A stretch of DNA of 33,747 bases from a virus, in the IMG/VR virus record IMGVR_UViG_3300013132_000134, positions 1 to 33,747 of that record; one strand, given 5' to 3'. This document shows, piece after piece, positions 7,281 to 13,683 of the stretch (within the stretch, counting starts at the first letter, position 1; each line of letters opens with the position of its first letter). The notes below the pieces were generated by a model. It was given only the letters and a program-made list of their open reading frames with translations, had not been told where the DNA came from and did not search any database. Position numbers and translations under genes: made by a program.

Positions 7281-7649
7281 ATGAAACGATTCAAAACCTT
7301 GTTCAAGGGGTTCGTTGCCGCCGTGGCCATTCTGGCCCTCGGTGCCCCCATCCAGACGCAGGCATCCCAGGGATGCTACGTCAGCGTCCCGCAAGCCTGC
7401 TACCAGGCTCCCATCACGGTTGGGCAGTGTAACGGCCAGGATATGAAGGCGTACTGCACTCCGCTCACGACCAGCATGGCTGCCGTCGGGGGCTACTCGA
7501 GCGGTCAGCTGCATTCCACGAGTTGGACCATCACCTGTTACTTCACGTGCTGGTTCTACAATTGCGAGGACGAGTACGACGAGTTCCCGCACAACTACAA
7601 CACCCCCGCTTCGGGTGCGATCGGCTCGTCCTGCTCAACCCGCTCGTAG
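7281..7649 (+). CDS. Small exported cysteine-rich protein
   Basis: This is a 122-residue protein. Signal peptide: KRFKTLFKGFVAAVAILALG with a cut near TQASQ. The mature ~90 residues hold eight cysteines (an even number, enough for four disulfides), including a CYFTCWFYNC cluster, and many aromatic residues. It starts 8 bases after the anchored protein and lies directly before a gene with a MauE-like domain, a family linked to periplasmic disulfide chemistry. It is plausibly a secreted, disulfide-stabilised peptide whose folding or modification depends on the downstream gene. No similarity to a named family is recognised. Confidence 0.65.
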   Translation: MKRFKTLFKGFVAAVAILALGAPIQTQASQGCYVSVPQACYQAPITVGQCNGQDMKAYCTPLTTSMAAVGGYSSGQLHSTSWTITCYFTCWFYNCEDEYDEFPHNYNTPASGAIGSSCSTRS

Positions 7650-7666
7650 TCCAACCTCCGAGAACC

Positions 7667-9409
7667 TTGAGCGCACATCGGGCACTCGCGTCGGTCATCC
7701 TCTTGGCGACTGCCTCCATCAAAGCGGTCGGGCTGGTATCGGGTCCGAAGTGGATTCACCAGCCCGACACGCTCCTGGGGGGACCCAATTGGATTGTCAT
7801 CCTAGCGGCCATTTCCGCCGAGGTAGTCATTGGGCTTGCCCTCTTTCGCCCGGGCAGGACTCCCATCCTCGCACTTCGAGGCCTCACCGCTGTTTTCGCC
7901 GGGTATCACACACTTCGCCTTCTCACTGGGGCTAAGGAACCGTGCGCCTGTCTTGGCCGGCTGAGCGATTGGTCGCCCTTCTTCCGGGACCACGGCGAAG
8001 GGATCACGCTTCTGATTCTTCTGTGCCTCGCCTGGCTCTCGTCGTTCGAGGAAACCGCGGATGAGTCGAAGCCCGTCGAACGGGGCGCGATCGCCCCCGT
8101 GGTGGCTTCGAGCCTCCTCTGGGCAGTCCTGGGATCCGCCGCCATTGCCATGGGATCCGGTAGGGGCCTTGGCGGTGACGAGGGGATGGAACTCGCGAAA
8201 CTCACCCTGGTTCAGAGCCATGGCGGCATTCCTTCCGCCTGGAACGACCAGAATTGGCTCTTCACCGTATTACTTCGGGGCGTCGCCTCTTTCCATCCCG
8301 GTCTCGATTTCATCCGGGCGTTCTGTTTCTCCCTGACGCTTTCCATTCCCATCGTGGCCACGCTTCTGTGCACCCGGAAAGGCATGCCTTGGGCTGGCGT
8401 GCTCTTCCCCCTGCTCGTGTTTTCACAGGCCGGAGCCGCTGTCCTGATGCCCTCGGTCATGATGGAAGCTCCAGCCGTCGGGGTTGGCACCGCTGCGGCG
8501 ATCCCCCTTTTGATGGCCGGATCCGCGACACCCCTCCGGTGTTGGATCTCGGGTCTGATCGCGGCCCTCGCCATCACCCTCAAGCCTACGGCTGCGTTCG
8601 CTCTCGTTCCGGCGGTGGTTCTTGCCTTCCAGGGCGGCGTCTTGAGCCGGTTCCTCGTTGCCTCGGCGACCTGCGGCGCGATTTGCCTGGCAGGCTCGAT
8701 CCTCTCTGGCCTCGTCCAGCCGTCGATCTTCGCCCAATCCCACTCGGCCAAACCTCCCCACCCAATTGCTTGGGAAGCGTGGGGGGCTTCCGGTTCGGGC
8801 CTGCTGCTTCTCTGCGCCGTCGTCGGGTTGTGGTTTCGGGGTGTCGCCGTGTGGGCGTGCGGTTTGGCTTTCGCGGTCCTGGTTCTTTCCCTGCATCAAC
8901 CGGCGTGGAGCTACTACCACATCCACTTTTGGATCCCGGCGGCGGGACTGTTTGTGCTCGCCGTGCGTTCGCGGGTCGAGGTCCTGGTCGTTGGCTTGGT
9001 CTGCATCGGCCTCACCGCGCACCAGATGCGGCTCATCCGAACCGTTTCAACAAGCATTGGCGGGGTTGAGTCGGCGTGGGTTCCTGCCATCCGGGCCGCC
9101 CGCCCCACATCGATGTTCTCGGGCGAGCCGCTGCTCCACTACCTGACCGGCGTTGCTCCTCACCCTGAGTTCGCTGTTCTCCCGCTGAAGCGGACCTGGG
9201 CTGGCTACTCGGCCTCGCACTTATCGAACGACATCGTTCGGATTCGTCCGCAGGTGTTGGTCTTGTCCCGCGATCAAGTCGGCCAGATCGGGACGAATGG
9301 CTACGCCGTCATCGGCAGGCGAGGAACTTCGCTGCTGCTGGCCCTTCCCGAGCTGGGGATGGTTCCAGAACCACCCCAGCCCTCCATCCTGAAGCTGATG
9401 GGCCTGTGA
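7667..9409 (+). CDS. MauE-like membrane domain fused to GT-C family glycosyltransferase
   Basis: This is a 580-residue protein from TTG 7667 (no ATG/GTG is well placed; the frame is open further up but overlaps the previous gene). Residues about 1-130 form four membrane helices with EPCACLGRLSDW between helices three and four, the C-x-C pattern of MauE/DoxX-like proteins (redox partners of periplasmic disulfide formation). After a short charged linker, about ten more helices begin with GGDEGMELAK. This is the acidic outside loop typical of GT-C glycosyltransferases (ArnT/PMT type), which move sugars from lipid carriers onto acceptors outside the membrane. A MauE/GT-C fusion is unusual. It is coupled to GtrA by GTGA overlap. 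Confidence 0.72.
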   Translation: MSAHRALASVILLATASIKAVGLVSGPKWIHQPDTLLGGPNWIVILAAISAEVVIGLALFRPGRTPILALRGLTAVFAGYHTLRLLTGAKEPCACLGRLSDWSPFFRDHGEGITLLILLCLAWLSSFEETADESKPVERGAIAPVVASSLLWAVLGSAAIAMGSGRGLGGDEGMELAKLTLVQSHGGIPSAWNDQNWLFTVLLRGVASFHPGLDFIRAFCFSLTLSIPIVATLLCTRKGMPWAGVLFPLLVFSQAGAAVLMPSVMMEAPAVGVGTAAAIPLLMAGSATPLRCWISGLIAALAITLKPTAAFALVPAVVLAFQGGVLSRFLVASATCGAICLAGSILSGLVQPSIFAQSHSAKPPHPIAWEAWGASGSGLLLLCAVVGLWFRGVAVWACGLAFAVLVLSLHQPAWSYYHIHFWIPAAGLFVLAVRSRVEVLVVGLVCIGLTAHQMRLIRTVSTSIGGVESAWVPAIRAARPTSMFSGEPLLHYLTGVAPHPEFAVLPLKRTWAGYSASHLSNDIVRIRPQVLVLSRDQVGQIGTNGYAVIGRRGTSLLLALPELGMVPEPPQPSILKLMGL

Positions 9410-9900
9410 ACACCCTCACCCGCTTCGCCCTGGTCGGCACGCTGACCACTGCCCTCGACTTCGCCCTGTTCAACGGGGGGCTTACGCTGGGCCTTGGTGT
9501 CGGACCAGCGCACGCGGCCTCCACCTCGGTCATCCTACCGATCTCCTTCCTCGGTCAGCGGCGGGCATTCCGCTCGAGCGGTCGGCCCTGGAGCCAGGCG
9601 TTGCGCTTTGGCCTGGTGACGATCGTTGGCGCGTACGGAGTCCAGGTCGGTGTCCTGGCTGCTGCGGTCGAGCTCGTCGGCGCGGTTGCCGTCGGACCTG
9701 CGAACCTCGCCAAGCTCGCGGCGATGGCCGTCGGCATCGCGTGGAACTTCGCTCTCTTCCGCTGGTTCGTGTTCAGGCCTTCAGGACCAGCCCTGACGGA
9801 TCAAACGAGCAGGAAGGCCGCTCCCAGCGCCGGGGATGGCCGCGCAAATGCCCGCTGCGATGCGCCTGTTGATGATGGAAGGAATCTTTTTTCGCGATGA
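9406..9900 (+). CDS. gtrA: GtrA-family membrane protein (polyprenyl-phosphate sugar flippase)
   Basis: This is a 164-residue protein with a GTG start overlapping the preceding stop. RFALVGTLTTALDFALFN at the N-terminus and 'GIAWNFALFRWFVFRP' at the end of the fourth helix are hallmark GtrA stretches. GtrA proteins are four-helix membrane proteins that flip sugar-phosphate-undecaprenol, feeding the GT-C enzyme encoded just upstream. Together they resemble a phage serotype-conversion (gtr) pair, but without a GtrB-type cytoplasmic transferase. The ~40 residues after WFVFRP are unlike GtrA and are probably read-through of noncoding or antisense-coding DNA (see the gene on the minus strand). Confidence 0.85.
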   Translation: MNTLTRFALVGTLTTALDFALFNGGLTLGLGVGPAHAASTSVILPISFLGQRRAFRSSGRPWSQALRFGLVTIVGAYGVQVGVLAAAVELVGAVAVGPANLAKLAAMAVGIAWNFALFRWFVFRPSGPALTDQTSRKAAPSAGDGRANARCDAPVDDGRNLFSR

Positions 9901-9918
9901 GGCCAGCAGGTCCTTCAT
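9781..9918 (-). CDS. Possible small basic protein, antisense to the gtrA tail
   Basis: On the minus strand AAAGGTGG lies four bases before ATG (9918-9916), a strong ribosome site, and opens a 45-residue frame starting MKDLLASSRKKIPSIINRR, then IAAGICAAIPGAG. The composition (basic, with a small hydrophobic middle) looks more natural than the opposite gtrA extension in the same bases. It could be a small toxin-like or regulatory peptide, or a decayed gene. Evidence is limited to the ribosome site and composition. Confidence 0.33.
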   Translation of the reverse strand: MKDLLASSRKKIPSIINRRIAAGICAAIPGAGSGLPARLIRQGWS

Positions 9919-9960
9919 CAGACCACCTTTCGTGCGCCGGAACCGAAAATTGAAAGTCCC

Positions 9961-10791
9961 ATGAAAATTCACTGCGCCTTCACCCAGATGGTGCCGGTCG
10001 GCGACCTGAAGCCGCACCCGAAGAACCCGAACCGGCACCCGCCCGAGCAGATCGAGATGCTGTCCCGGATCCTGGAGCACCAGGGGTGGCGCGCGCCTAT
10101 CATCGTTTCGAGCCTGTCGGGCTTCATCGTGGCGGGGCACGCCCGGCGGGAAGCCGCCTTGAAGCTCGGTTTCACGGAAGTGCCATGCGACGTCCAAGAC
10201 TTCGCCACGGAAGCCGATGAGTTGGCCCACCTGCTCGCCGACAACCACATCGCCGAACTCGCTGACGAGGACGGGCAGATGTTGAAGGACCTCCTGAAGC
10301 AGCTCGACGACGCGGGCCTCGACCGCACGCTCGCGGGGATCCTGTCGGACGAGGAGGAAGCGGCGGCCGCTCCTCCGCCCGAGTACCCGATGACCCCGAA
10401 GCTCGGCGAGACCCACGACTACGTCCTCGTCTTCGTGGACAACGAGACCGACTTCCTCTTCCTCCAGACGATCTGCGGCGTCCAGATCGAGAAATCCTAC
10501 AAGAAGACCGGCGTCGGCGTCGGACGCTGTGTTCCGTTCAAGAGGTTCCTCCATGCCCTCCGTCAAAATCGTCGTTCCCTCGATGTCGCGGGCGAAGACA
10601 ATCACAACCCACCGGATGCTCCGGGAGTGCCTGGTGTGCATCCCGGAGAGCCAGGTGGAGGAGTACGCGCAGACGCTCCCGCGGAGCAGCCTGCTCCCGC
10701 ACCCCGACAGCGTTCGCGGTCTCGCGCCAAAGCTGAACTGGATCTACCACGCGATGCGGGAGGAGCCGGCGTTCATGGTGATGGACGATGA
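9961..10791 (+). CDS. ParB-like N-terminal domain protein (phage DNA-modification type)
   Basis: This is a 276-residue frame. 'VPVGDLKPHPKNPNRHPPEQ' and 'GFIVAGHARREAALKLG' (box with VAGHARREA at 57-65) are the ParB/sulfiredoxin-fold motifs. This form is common in phages, alone or in front of DNA methylases, and may bind or hydrolyse a nucleotide. A second domain (about 135-200, 'HDYVLVFVDNETDFLFLQ' to VGVGRCVPFKRF) is the tail often seen in these phage ParB proteins. After about residue 200 the sequence becomes Pro/Gly/Arg-rich and overlaps the next gene by 239 bases, so the true end of the functional protein is probably near 10560. Confidence 0.75.
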   Translation: MKIHCAFTQMVPVGDLKPHPKNPNRHPPEQIEMLSRILEHQGWRAPIIVSSLSGFIVAGHARREAALKLGFTEVPCDVQDFATEADELAHLLADNHIAELADEDGQMLKDLLKQLDDAGLDRTLAGILSDEEEAAAAPPPEYPMTPKLGETHDYVLVFVDNETDFLFLQTICGVQIEKSYKKTGVGVGRCVPFKRFLHALRQNRRSLDVAGEDNHNPPDAPGVPGVHPGEPGGGVRADAPAEQPAPAPRQRSRSRAKAELDLPRDAGGAGVHGDGR

Positions 10792-11329
10792 CGTCCTCTA
10801 CATGGCCCGGTGCTTCACCAACCTCGGGGAGAAGGCCAAGGTGGAGGATCCGGACCTCGTCCACGAGATCATCGACGGCACCGCCCGGATGGCGGCCGAC
10901 TGCGGGTGCTTCCTCTTCGGGTTCGCCCCGAACCAGACCGGCATCCGGTTCTACACCGGGCTGAAGCCGTTCGCGCTGTCCGGGTTCGTCCTCGGGGCCA
11001 CCCAGGGATTCCTTCGCGGCCACAACCTCCGGAACGACGAGCGGCTTGTCGGGAAGATGGACTACGACCTCTCGGCGCTGAACGCCTACCGGCACCGGCG
11101 CTGCTTCCGGAACGACCGCTACTGCCTGATGTTCGGCGACACGTTCACTTCCCCAGGCGGGCAGGCGGGGCAACGCAACTCCGAGACCGAGGAACGCGAC
11201 CTCCAAATCCTGACCCGGAAGTGGGGACTCGTGGAGAACGGCGGCGTCCTCAAGGTGAACTCGACCCGTGGCCTTCGGAAGGCAGACTACGCGGGCATCA
11301 CGAAGGTGACCTTGCACGTCCCGTGGTGA
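10553..11329 (+). CDS. GT-A-type glycosyltransferase (TET-associated glycosyltransferase-like)
   Basis: This is a 258-residue protein. 'KIVVPSMSRAKTI' at the N-terminus, 'CIPESQVEEY' and VMDDDV (76-81, the D-x-D metal/nucleotide-sugar site) match the general pattern of the TET/JBP-associated glycosyltransferases that phages use to add sugars to modified DNA bases. The second half ('FALSGFVLGATQGFLRG', 'MDYDLSALNAY') completes the fold. No TET/JBP oxygenase is visible in the window, so the acceptor is open: a modified base, or a protein or metabolite. The start ATG 10553 lies inside the ParB frame, making an unusually long overlap. The stop at 11329 is followed by the first leader repeat. Confidence 0.7.
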   Translation: MPSVKIVVPSMSRAKTITTHRMLRECLVCIPESQVEEYAQTLPRSSLLPHPDSVRGLAPKLNWIYHAMREEPAFMVMDDDVLYMARCFTNLGEKAKVEDPDLVHEIIDGTARMAADCGCFLFGFAPNQTGIRFYTGLKPFALSGFVLGATQGFLRGHNLRNDERLVGKMDYDLSALNAYRHRRCFRNDRYCLMFGDTFTSPGGQAGQRNSETEERDLQILTRKWGLVENGGVLKVNSTRGLRKADYAGITKVTLHVPW

Positions 11330-11352
11330 TCCCCGCACGCCCGGTTCACAAA

Positions 11353-11412
11353 GTGAACAGGGGTGAAAGATTTGGTTTTGGGCCTGCCGAGGGTGGTTGC
11401 TCGCGTCGCGTC
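11353..11412 (+). promoter_or_regulatory. Leader element copy A (in front of radC-like gene)
   Basis: This is the first of three near-identical ~60-base elements. Shared core: GTGAA(A/G)GATTTGGTTTTG, a variable stretch, TGCCGAGGGTGG(T)TGCTCGCGT, then exactly six bases to the start codon (ATG 11413). An in-frame GTG opens at 11353, so the element could also be read as an N-terminal peptide ending GGCSR. No separate Shine-Dalgarno lies between the element and the ATG. Confidence 0.7.
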
Positions 11413-11925
11413 ATGAAGACGCTGAAGATTGCCCGCCGTCGGGTCCGCGAGATCATCGTTCGTCCGGACAGTTTGGTCCTGTGCGAAACCCCTGACTACT
11501 CCACCACCCGGTTCACCCTCGATCACCCCGAAGCCGTCGCCGAGTACTGGCGGAAGAACATCGGCGCGGATCCGCTGTTCCGCTCCGGACAGGAACACCT
11601 GCACGCCATCATGCTGTCGACCCGGCGGCACGCCATCGGGCACACGCTGGTGTCGATTGGGCTTCTGGATCAGGTCGTCGTGCACGCCCGTGAGGTCTTC
11701 CGGCCGGCGATCATGGCCAACGCCCACGCGGTCGTCCTCATCCACAACCACCCCAGCGGCGACCCCTCGCCCAGTGAAGCGGACATCCGCGTAACCCGTG
11801 ACCTGATCCGGGCCGGTCACCTACTGAAGCTCGAAGTCCTCGATCACCTGATCATCGGCCAACCCGGCGGATCCAGCGTGCGGGGGTGGGTCAGCCTTCG
11901 GGAACTCGGCTACTGCCAAGTCTGA
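11413..11925 (+). CDS. RadC-like JAMM/MPN-fold protein
   Basis: This is a 170-residue protein. The metal site is complete: Glu61 (QEHLHAIML), His111 and His113 in HNHPSGDPSPSEAD, and Asp124. This is the JAMM motif of RadC proteins. Phage and mobile-element RadC proteins often lack the N-terminal HhH domain, as here. Their role is uncertain (DNA repair or recombination, or isopeptidase-like cleavage). The gene is preceded by leader copy A. A start at GTG 11353 would add 20 residues made of the repeat. It is the first of a run of small accessory genes (RadC, DUF2958, RarA-C) typical of mobile elements. Confidence 0.85.
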   Translation: MKTLKIARRRVREIIVRPDSLVLCETPDYSTTRFTLDHPEAVAEYWRKNIGADPLFRSGQEHLHAIMLSTRRHAIGHTLVSIGLLDQVVVHAREVFRPAIMANAHAVVLIHNHPSGDPSPSEADIRVTRDLIRAGHLLKLEVLDHLIIGQPGGSSVRGWVSLRELGYCQV

Positions 11926-11934
11926 GGAAAGAAA

Positions 11935-11994
11935 ATGAACACCAGTGAAGGATTTGGTTTTGGGCATGCCGCAGGTGGCTGCTCGCGTCGTGAC
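11935..11994 (+). promoter_or_regulatory. Leader element copy B (in front of DUF2958 gene)
   Basis: This is the second copy, with the same core and the same six-base distance from GCTCGCGT to the start codon (ATG 11995). An in-frame ATG at 11935 is preceded by GAGGAAAGAAA, a good ribosome site, so here translation could begin upstream and include the repeat peptide (MNTSEGFGFG...GGCSRR). In place of CGAG it has CGCA and forms GCAG-GTGG-CTGC, a small perfect hairpin. Confidence 0.75.
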
Positions 11995-12399
11995 ATGAAA
12001 AAGACTCTCGCAGCCATCCTCGACGAGCGGAAACCCCGGCTCGGCTCCACCTACCAGAACGGCGTCCGTCCCGGGCCACGGAAGCTGGCCCAGTTCCGGG
12101 AATGCCTGCGGCTCGCCCAGGTTCCGGCGCTTGGTGCCCAGGAGGGAGCGGAGGACGCCATCGTCCACGTGAAGCTCTTCGACCCGGTCGGCTCCTGGAC
12201 GTGGTACATCACGGAATGGGACGGCGCGGACACGGCCTTCGGTCTGGTCTGTGGCCTCGTCCCGGAGTTCGGCTACATCGACATCTCGGAGCTCGCGGCC
12301 CTCCAAGGCGCGTATGGCATCGGCATCGAACTCGACATGCACTTCACGCCGGCCCCGCTGTCCTCCGTTCCCCGGAACCCACCTTTCAACGCCCGTTAA
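11995..12399 (+). CDS. DUF2958 family protein
   Basis: This is a 134-residue protein from ATG 11995 (154 residues if begun at ATG 11935). 'DAIVHVKLFDPVGSWTWYIT' followed by EWDG, 'TAFGLVCGLVPEFGYIDISE' and 'GIGIELDMHFTP' form the conserved core of DUF2958. This small family is common on plasmids, integrative elements and phages next to DNA-processing genes; its function is unknown. The normal family N-terminus corresponds to the shorter start, which argues that the repeat in front is a leader rather than part of the domain. Confidence 0.8.
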   Translation: MKKTLAAILDERKPRLGSTYQNGVRPGPRKLAQFRECLRLAQVPALGAQEGAEDAIVHVKLFDPVGSWTWYITEWDGADTAFGLVCGLVPEFGYIDISELAALQGAYGIGIELDMHFTPAPLSSVPRNPPFNAR

Positions 12400-12421
12400 C
12401 TACGCTACTAGCGCACATACC

Positions 12422-13009
12422 ATGAGCAAACCATTCCAGTCATTCGGCCAGTTGCAGACCACCGGCGGCTATCAGATGAGCGAAGTCGCCTCCGCCCTCC
12501 AGAAGTGCATCCGTCGCGGTGACGAGGACGATGCCCTCTTCTGGGCCACCGAACTCGACCTCTCCGGGTACGGCGAATACGCGTTCAAGCGGCTTCGGAT
12601 CATCGCGTCCGAGGACGTTGGCCTCGGCGAGCCGGACGCGGCCGTCGTTGTGCGGTCGCTGTACGCCAACTACGCGGAGATGAAGAAGAAGGACGACCCA
12701 CACAAGCCGGAGCGTCTCTTCCTCGTCCATGCCGTCATGGCGTTGTGCCGCGCCCGAAAGAGCCGGGCCGTCGACAACGCGTGCGTCCGCTTCTACCTCG
12801 GCAAGCGGGAGCAGCGGGCCATCCCGGACGTTGCTCTGGACAAGCACACGCTCCGCGGTCGGCAGCTCGGCCGCGGTTTCGATCACTTCTTCGCGGAGGG
12901 GGCGAAGGTGACGAACGAGAATCCGGACTGCCCGGATCCGTACAAGACCGTGGCTCGCGAGATCCTCGTGAATGCCCCGGCGAAGCCCACTCAGGAGAAC
13001 CTTCTTTGA
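12422..13009 (+). CDS. Stand-alone RarA/MgsA C-terminal-domain-like protein
   Basis: This is a 195-residue protein. 'EVASALQKCIRRGDEDDALF' and 'KRLRIIASEDVGLGEPDAAV' match the C-terminal (tetramerising) domain of the AAA+ replication-recombination ATPase RarA/MgsA ('ALqKSiRgsd..aAlyw...RRL.iiAsEDiGLa.P'). The ATPase half is absent: there is no Walker motif. It may act with the separate AAA+ ATPase at 13684, or modulate host RarA at stalled forks. The gene starts 22 bases after DUF2958. Confidence 0.7.
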   Translation: MSKPFQSFGQLQTTGGYQMSEVASALQKCIRRGDEDDALFWATELDLSGYGEYAFKRLRIIASEDVGLGEPDAAVVVRSLYANYAEMKKKDDPHKPERLFLVHAVMALCRARKSRAVDNACVRFYLGKREQRAIPDVALDKHTLRGRQLGRGFDHFFAEGAKVTNENPDCPDPYKTVAREILVNAPAKPTQENLL

Positions 13010-13018
13010 GGAACGCGC

Positions 13019-13336
13019 ATGAGCTCGACCCAGGATCAGAGGTTCCTCGTCGCCGGTGTGGAGTGCGTCGTCAGCATCCTGCGGGCCCCGAAGTCCGGGG
13101 AACGCTTCGCTGAGATCCGCCGTGGCCGGGAGTGCATCCAGGTGCCCGTCGACCTCCTCGGCCTCGCCGCCGGTAAGGACGCGTGGATGCGAGACATCCG
13201 GTTCCGCTGCTCCGTGTGTCGCGAACCCTTCAAGGCCTCCGAGATGGAAGGCCAGCTTTGCCCCCGCTGCCTCGAGGAGACCGAGGCGTACAACGAACTC
13301 CTCGACCGGGGTGGCCCACCCGATGAAGGAAAATGA
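13019..13336 (+). CDS. Small zinc-ribbon protein
   Basis: This is a 105-residue protein. The first ~55 residues form beta strands (FLVAGVECVVSILRAP...). 'CSVCREPFKASEMEGQLCPR' plus one further Cys forms a C-x2-C ... C-x2-C zinc ribbon (about 64-85). It probably binds nucleic acid or a partner protein; no named family is recognised. The stop overlaps the ATG of leader copy C (ATGA, 13333-13336). Confidence 0.65.
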   Translation: MSSTQDQRFLVAGVECVVSILRAPKSGERFAEIRRGRECIQVPVDLLGLAAGKDAWMRDIRFRCSVCREPFKASEMEGQLCPRCLEETEAYNELLDRGGPPDEGK

Positions 13337-13392
13337 ATCTCAGTGAAGGATTTGGTTTTGAGGGTGCCGAGGGTGGTTGCTCGCGTGTGGAC
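13333..13392 (+). promoter_or_regulatory. Leader element copy C (in front of small gene)
   Basis: This is the third copy: same core GTGAAGGATTTGGTTTTG, TGCCGAGGGTGGTTGCTCGCGT, and again six bases to a start codon, here GTG 13393. An in-frame ATG at 13333 follows AAGGAAA. CGAG (13369-13372) can pair with CTCG (13381-13384), as in copy A. Confidence 0.75.
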
Positions 13393-13608
13393 GTGAAAAC
13401 GAGAATCGATACCGACAAATACTTCGCCTCGCACCTCAAGGCTCCGCGCGGCAATGGCCGCTGGGCCTTCTGCCCGAGCAAGGCATGGGACACCGCGAAC
13501 TACCTCGATCATGTGTTCTGGTTCAACGGGACTTATGGCGAGGCCAAGCGAGCGGCAATCGCTCATTTCTCGGCCAAGGGCGTGAAGGACGTGGTGGCCT
13601 GCCCGTAA
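13393..13608 (+). CDS. Small hypothetical protein behind leader copy C
   Basis: This protein has 71 residues from GTG 13393 (91 if begun at ATG 13333 with the repeat peptide). 'APRGNGRWAFCPSKAWDTAN' and 'GEAKRAAIAHFSAKG' suggest a compact alpha/beta protein. Small proteins with a 'PrG.G.WAF' stretch are common in phages and mobile elements, without known function. It is followed by a terminator, so it ends the transcription unit that starts at or before the ParB gene. Confidence 0.6.
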   Translation: MKTRIDTDKYFASHLKAPRGNGRWAFCPSKAWDTANYLDHVFWFNGTYGEAKRAAIAHFSAKGVKDVVACP

Positions 13609-13617
13609 CCCAACGCT

Positions 13618-13654
13618 CCGGCCTCCCACTCGCTGGGAGGCCGGGGCCCTTTCT
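13618..13654 (+). terminator. Rho-independent-type terminator
   Basis: CCGGCCTCCCA (13618-13628) and TGGGAGGCCGG (13634-13644) form a perfect 11-bp stem with a five-base loop, 9 bases after the stop of the preceding gene. It is followed by a short T-containing run (CCCTTTCT). The U-tract is weak, but stem and position are convincing. It separates the leader-element genes from the AAA+ gene. Confidence 0.8.
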
Positions 13655-13683
13655 CCAACCAAAACCGTAGACCCATCGAACGT

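Noticed and set aside
11353-13392. Three repeats considered as a CRISPR array
   Set aside because: Copies are separated by whole genes of different length, are not identical and end at start codons; there is no spacer pattern.
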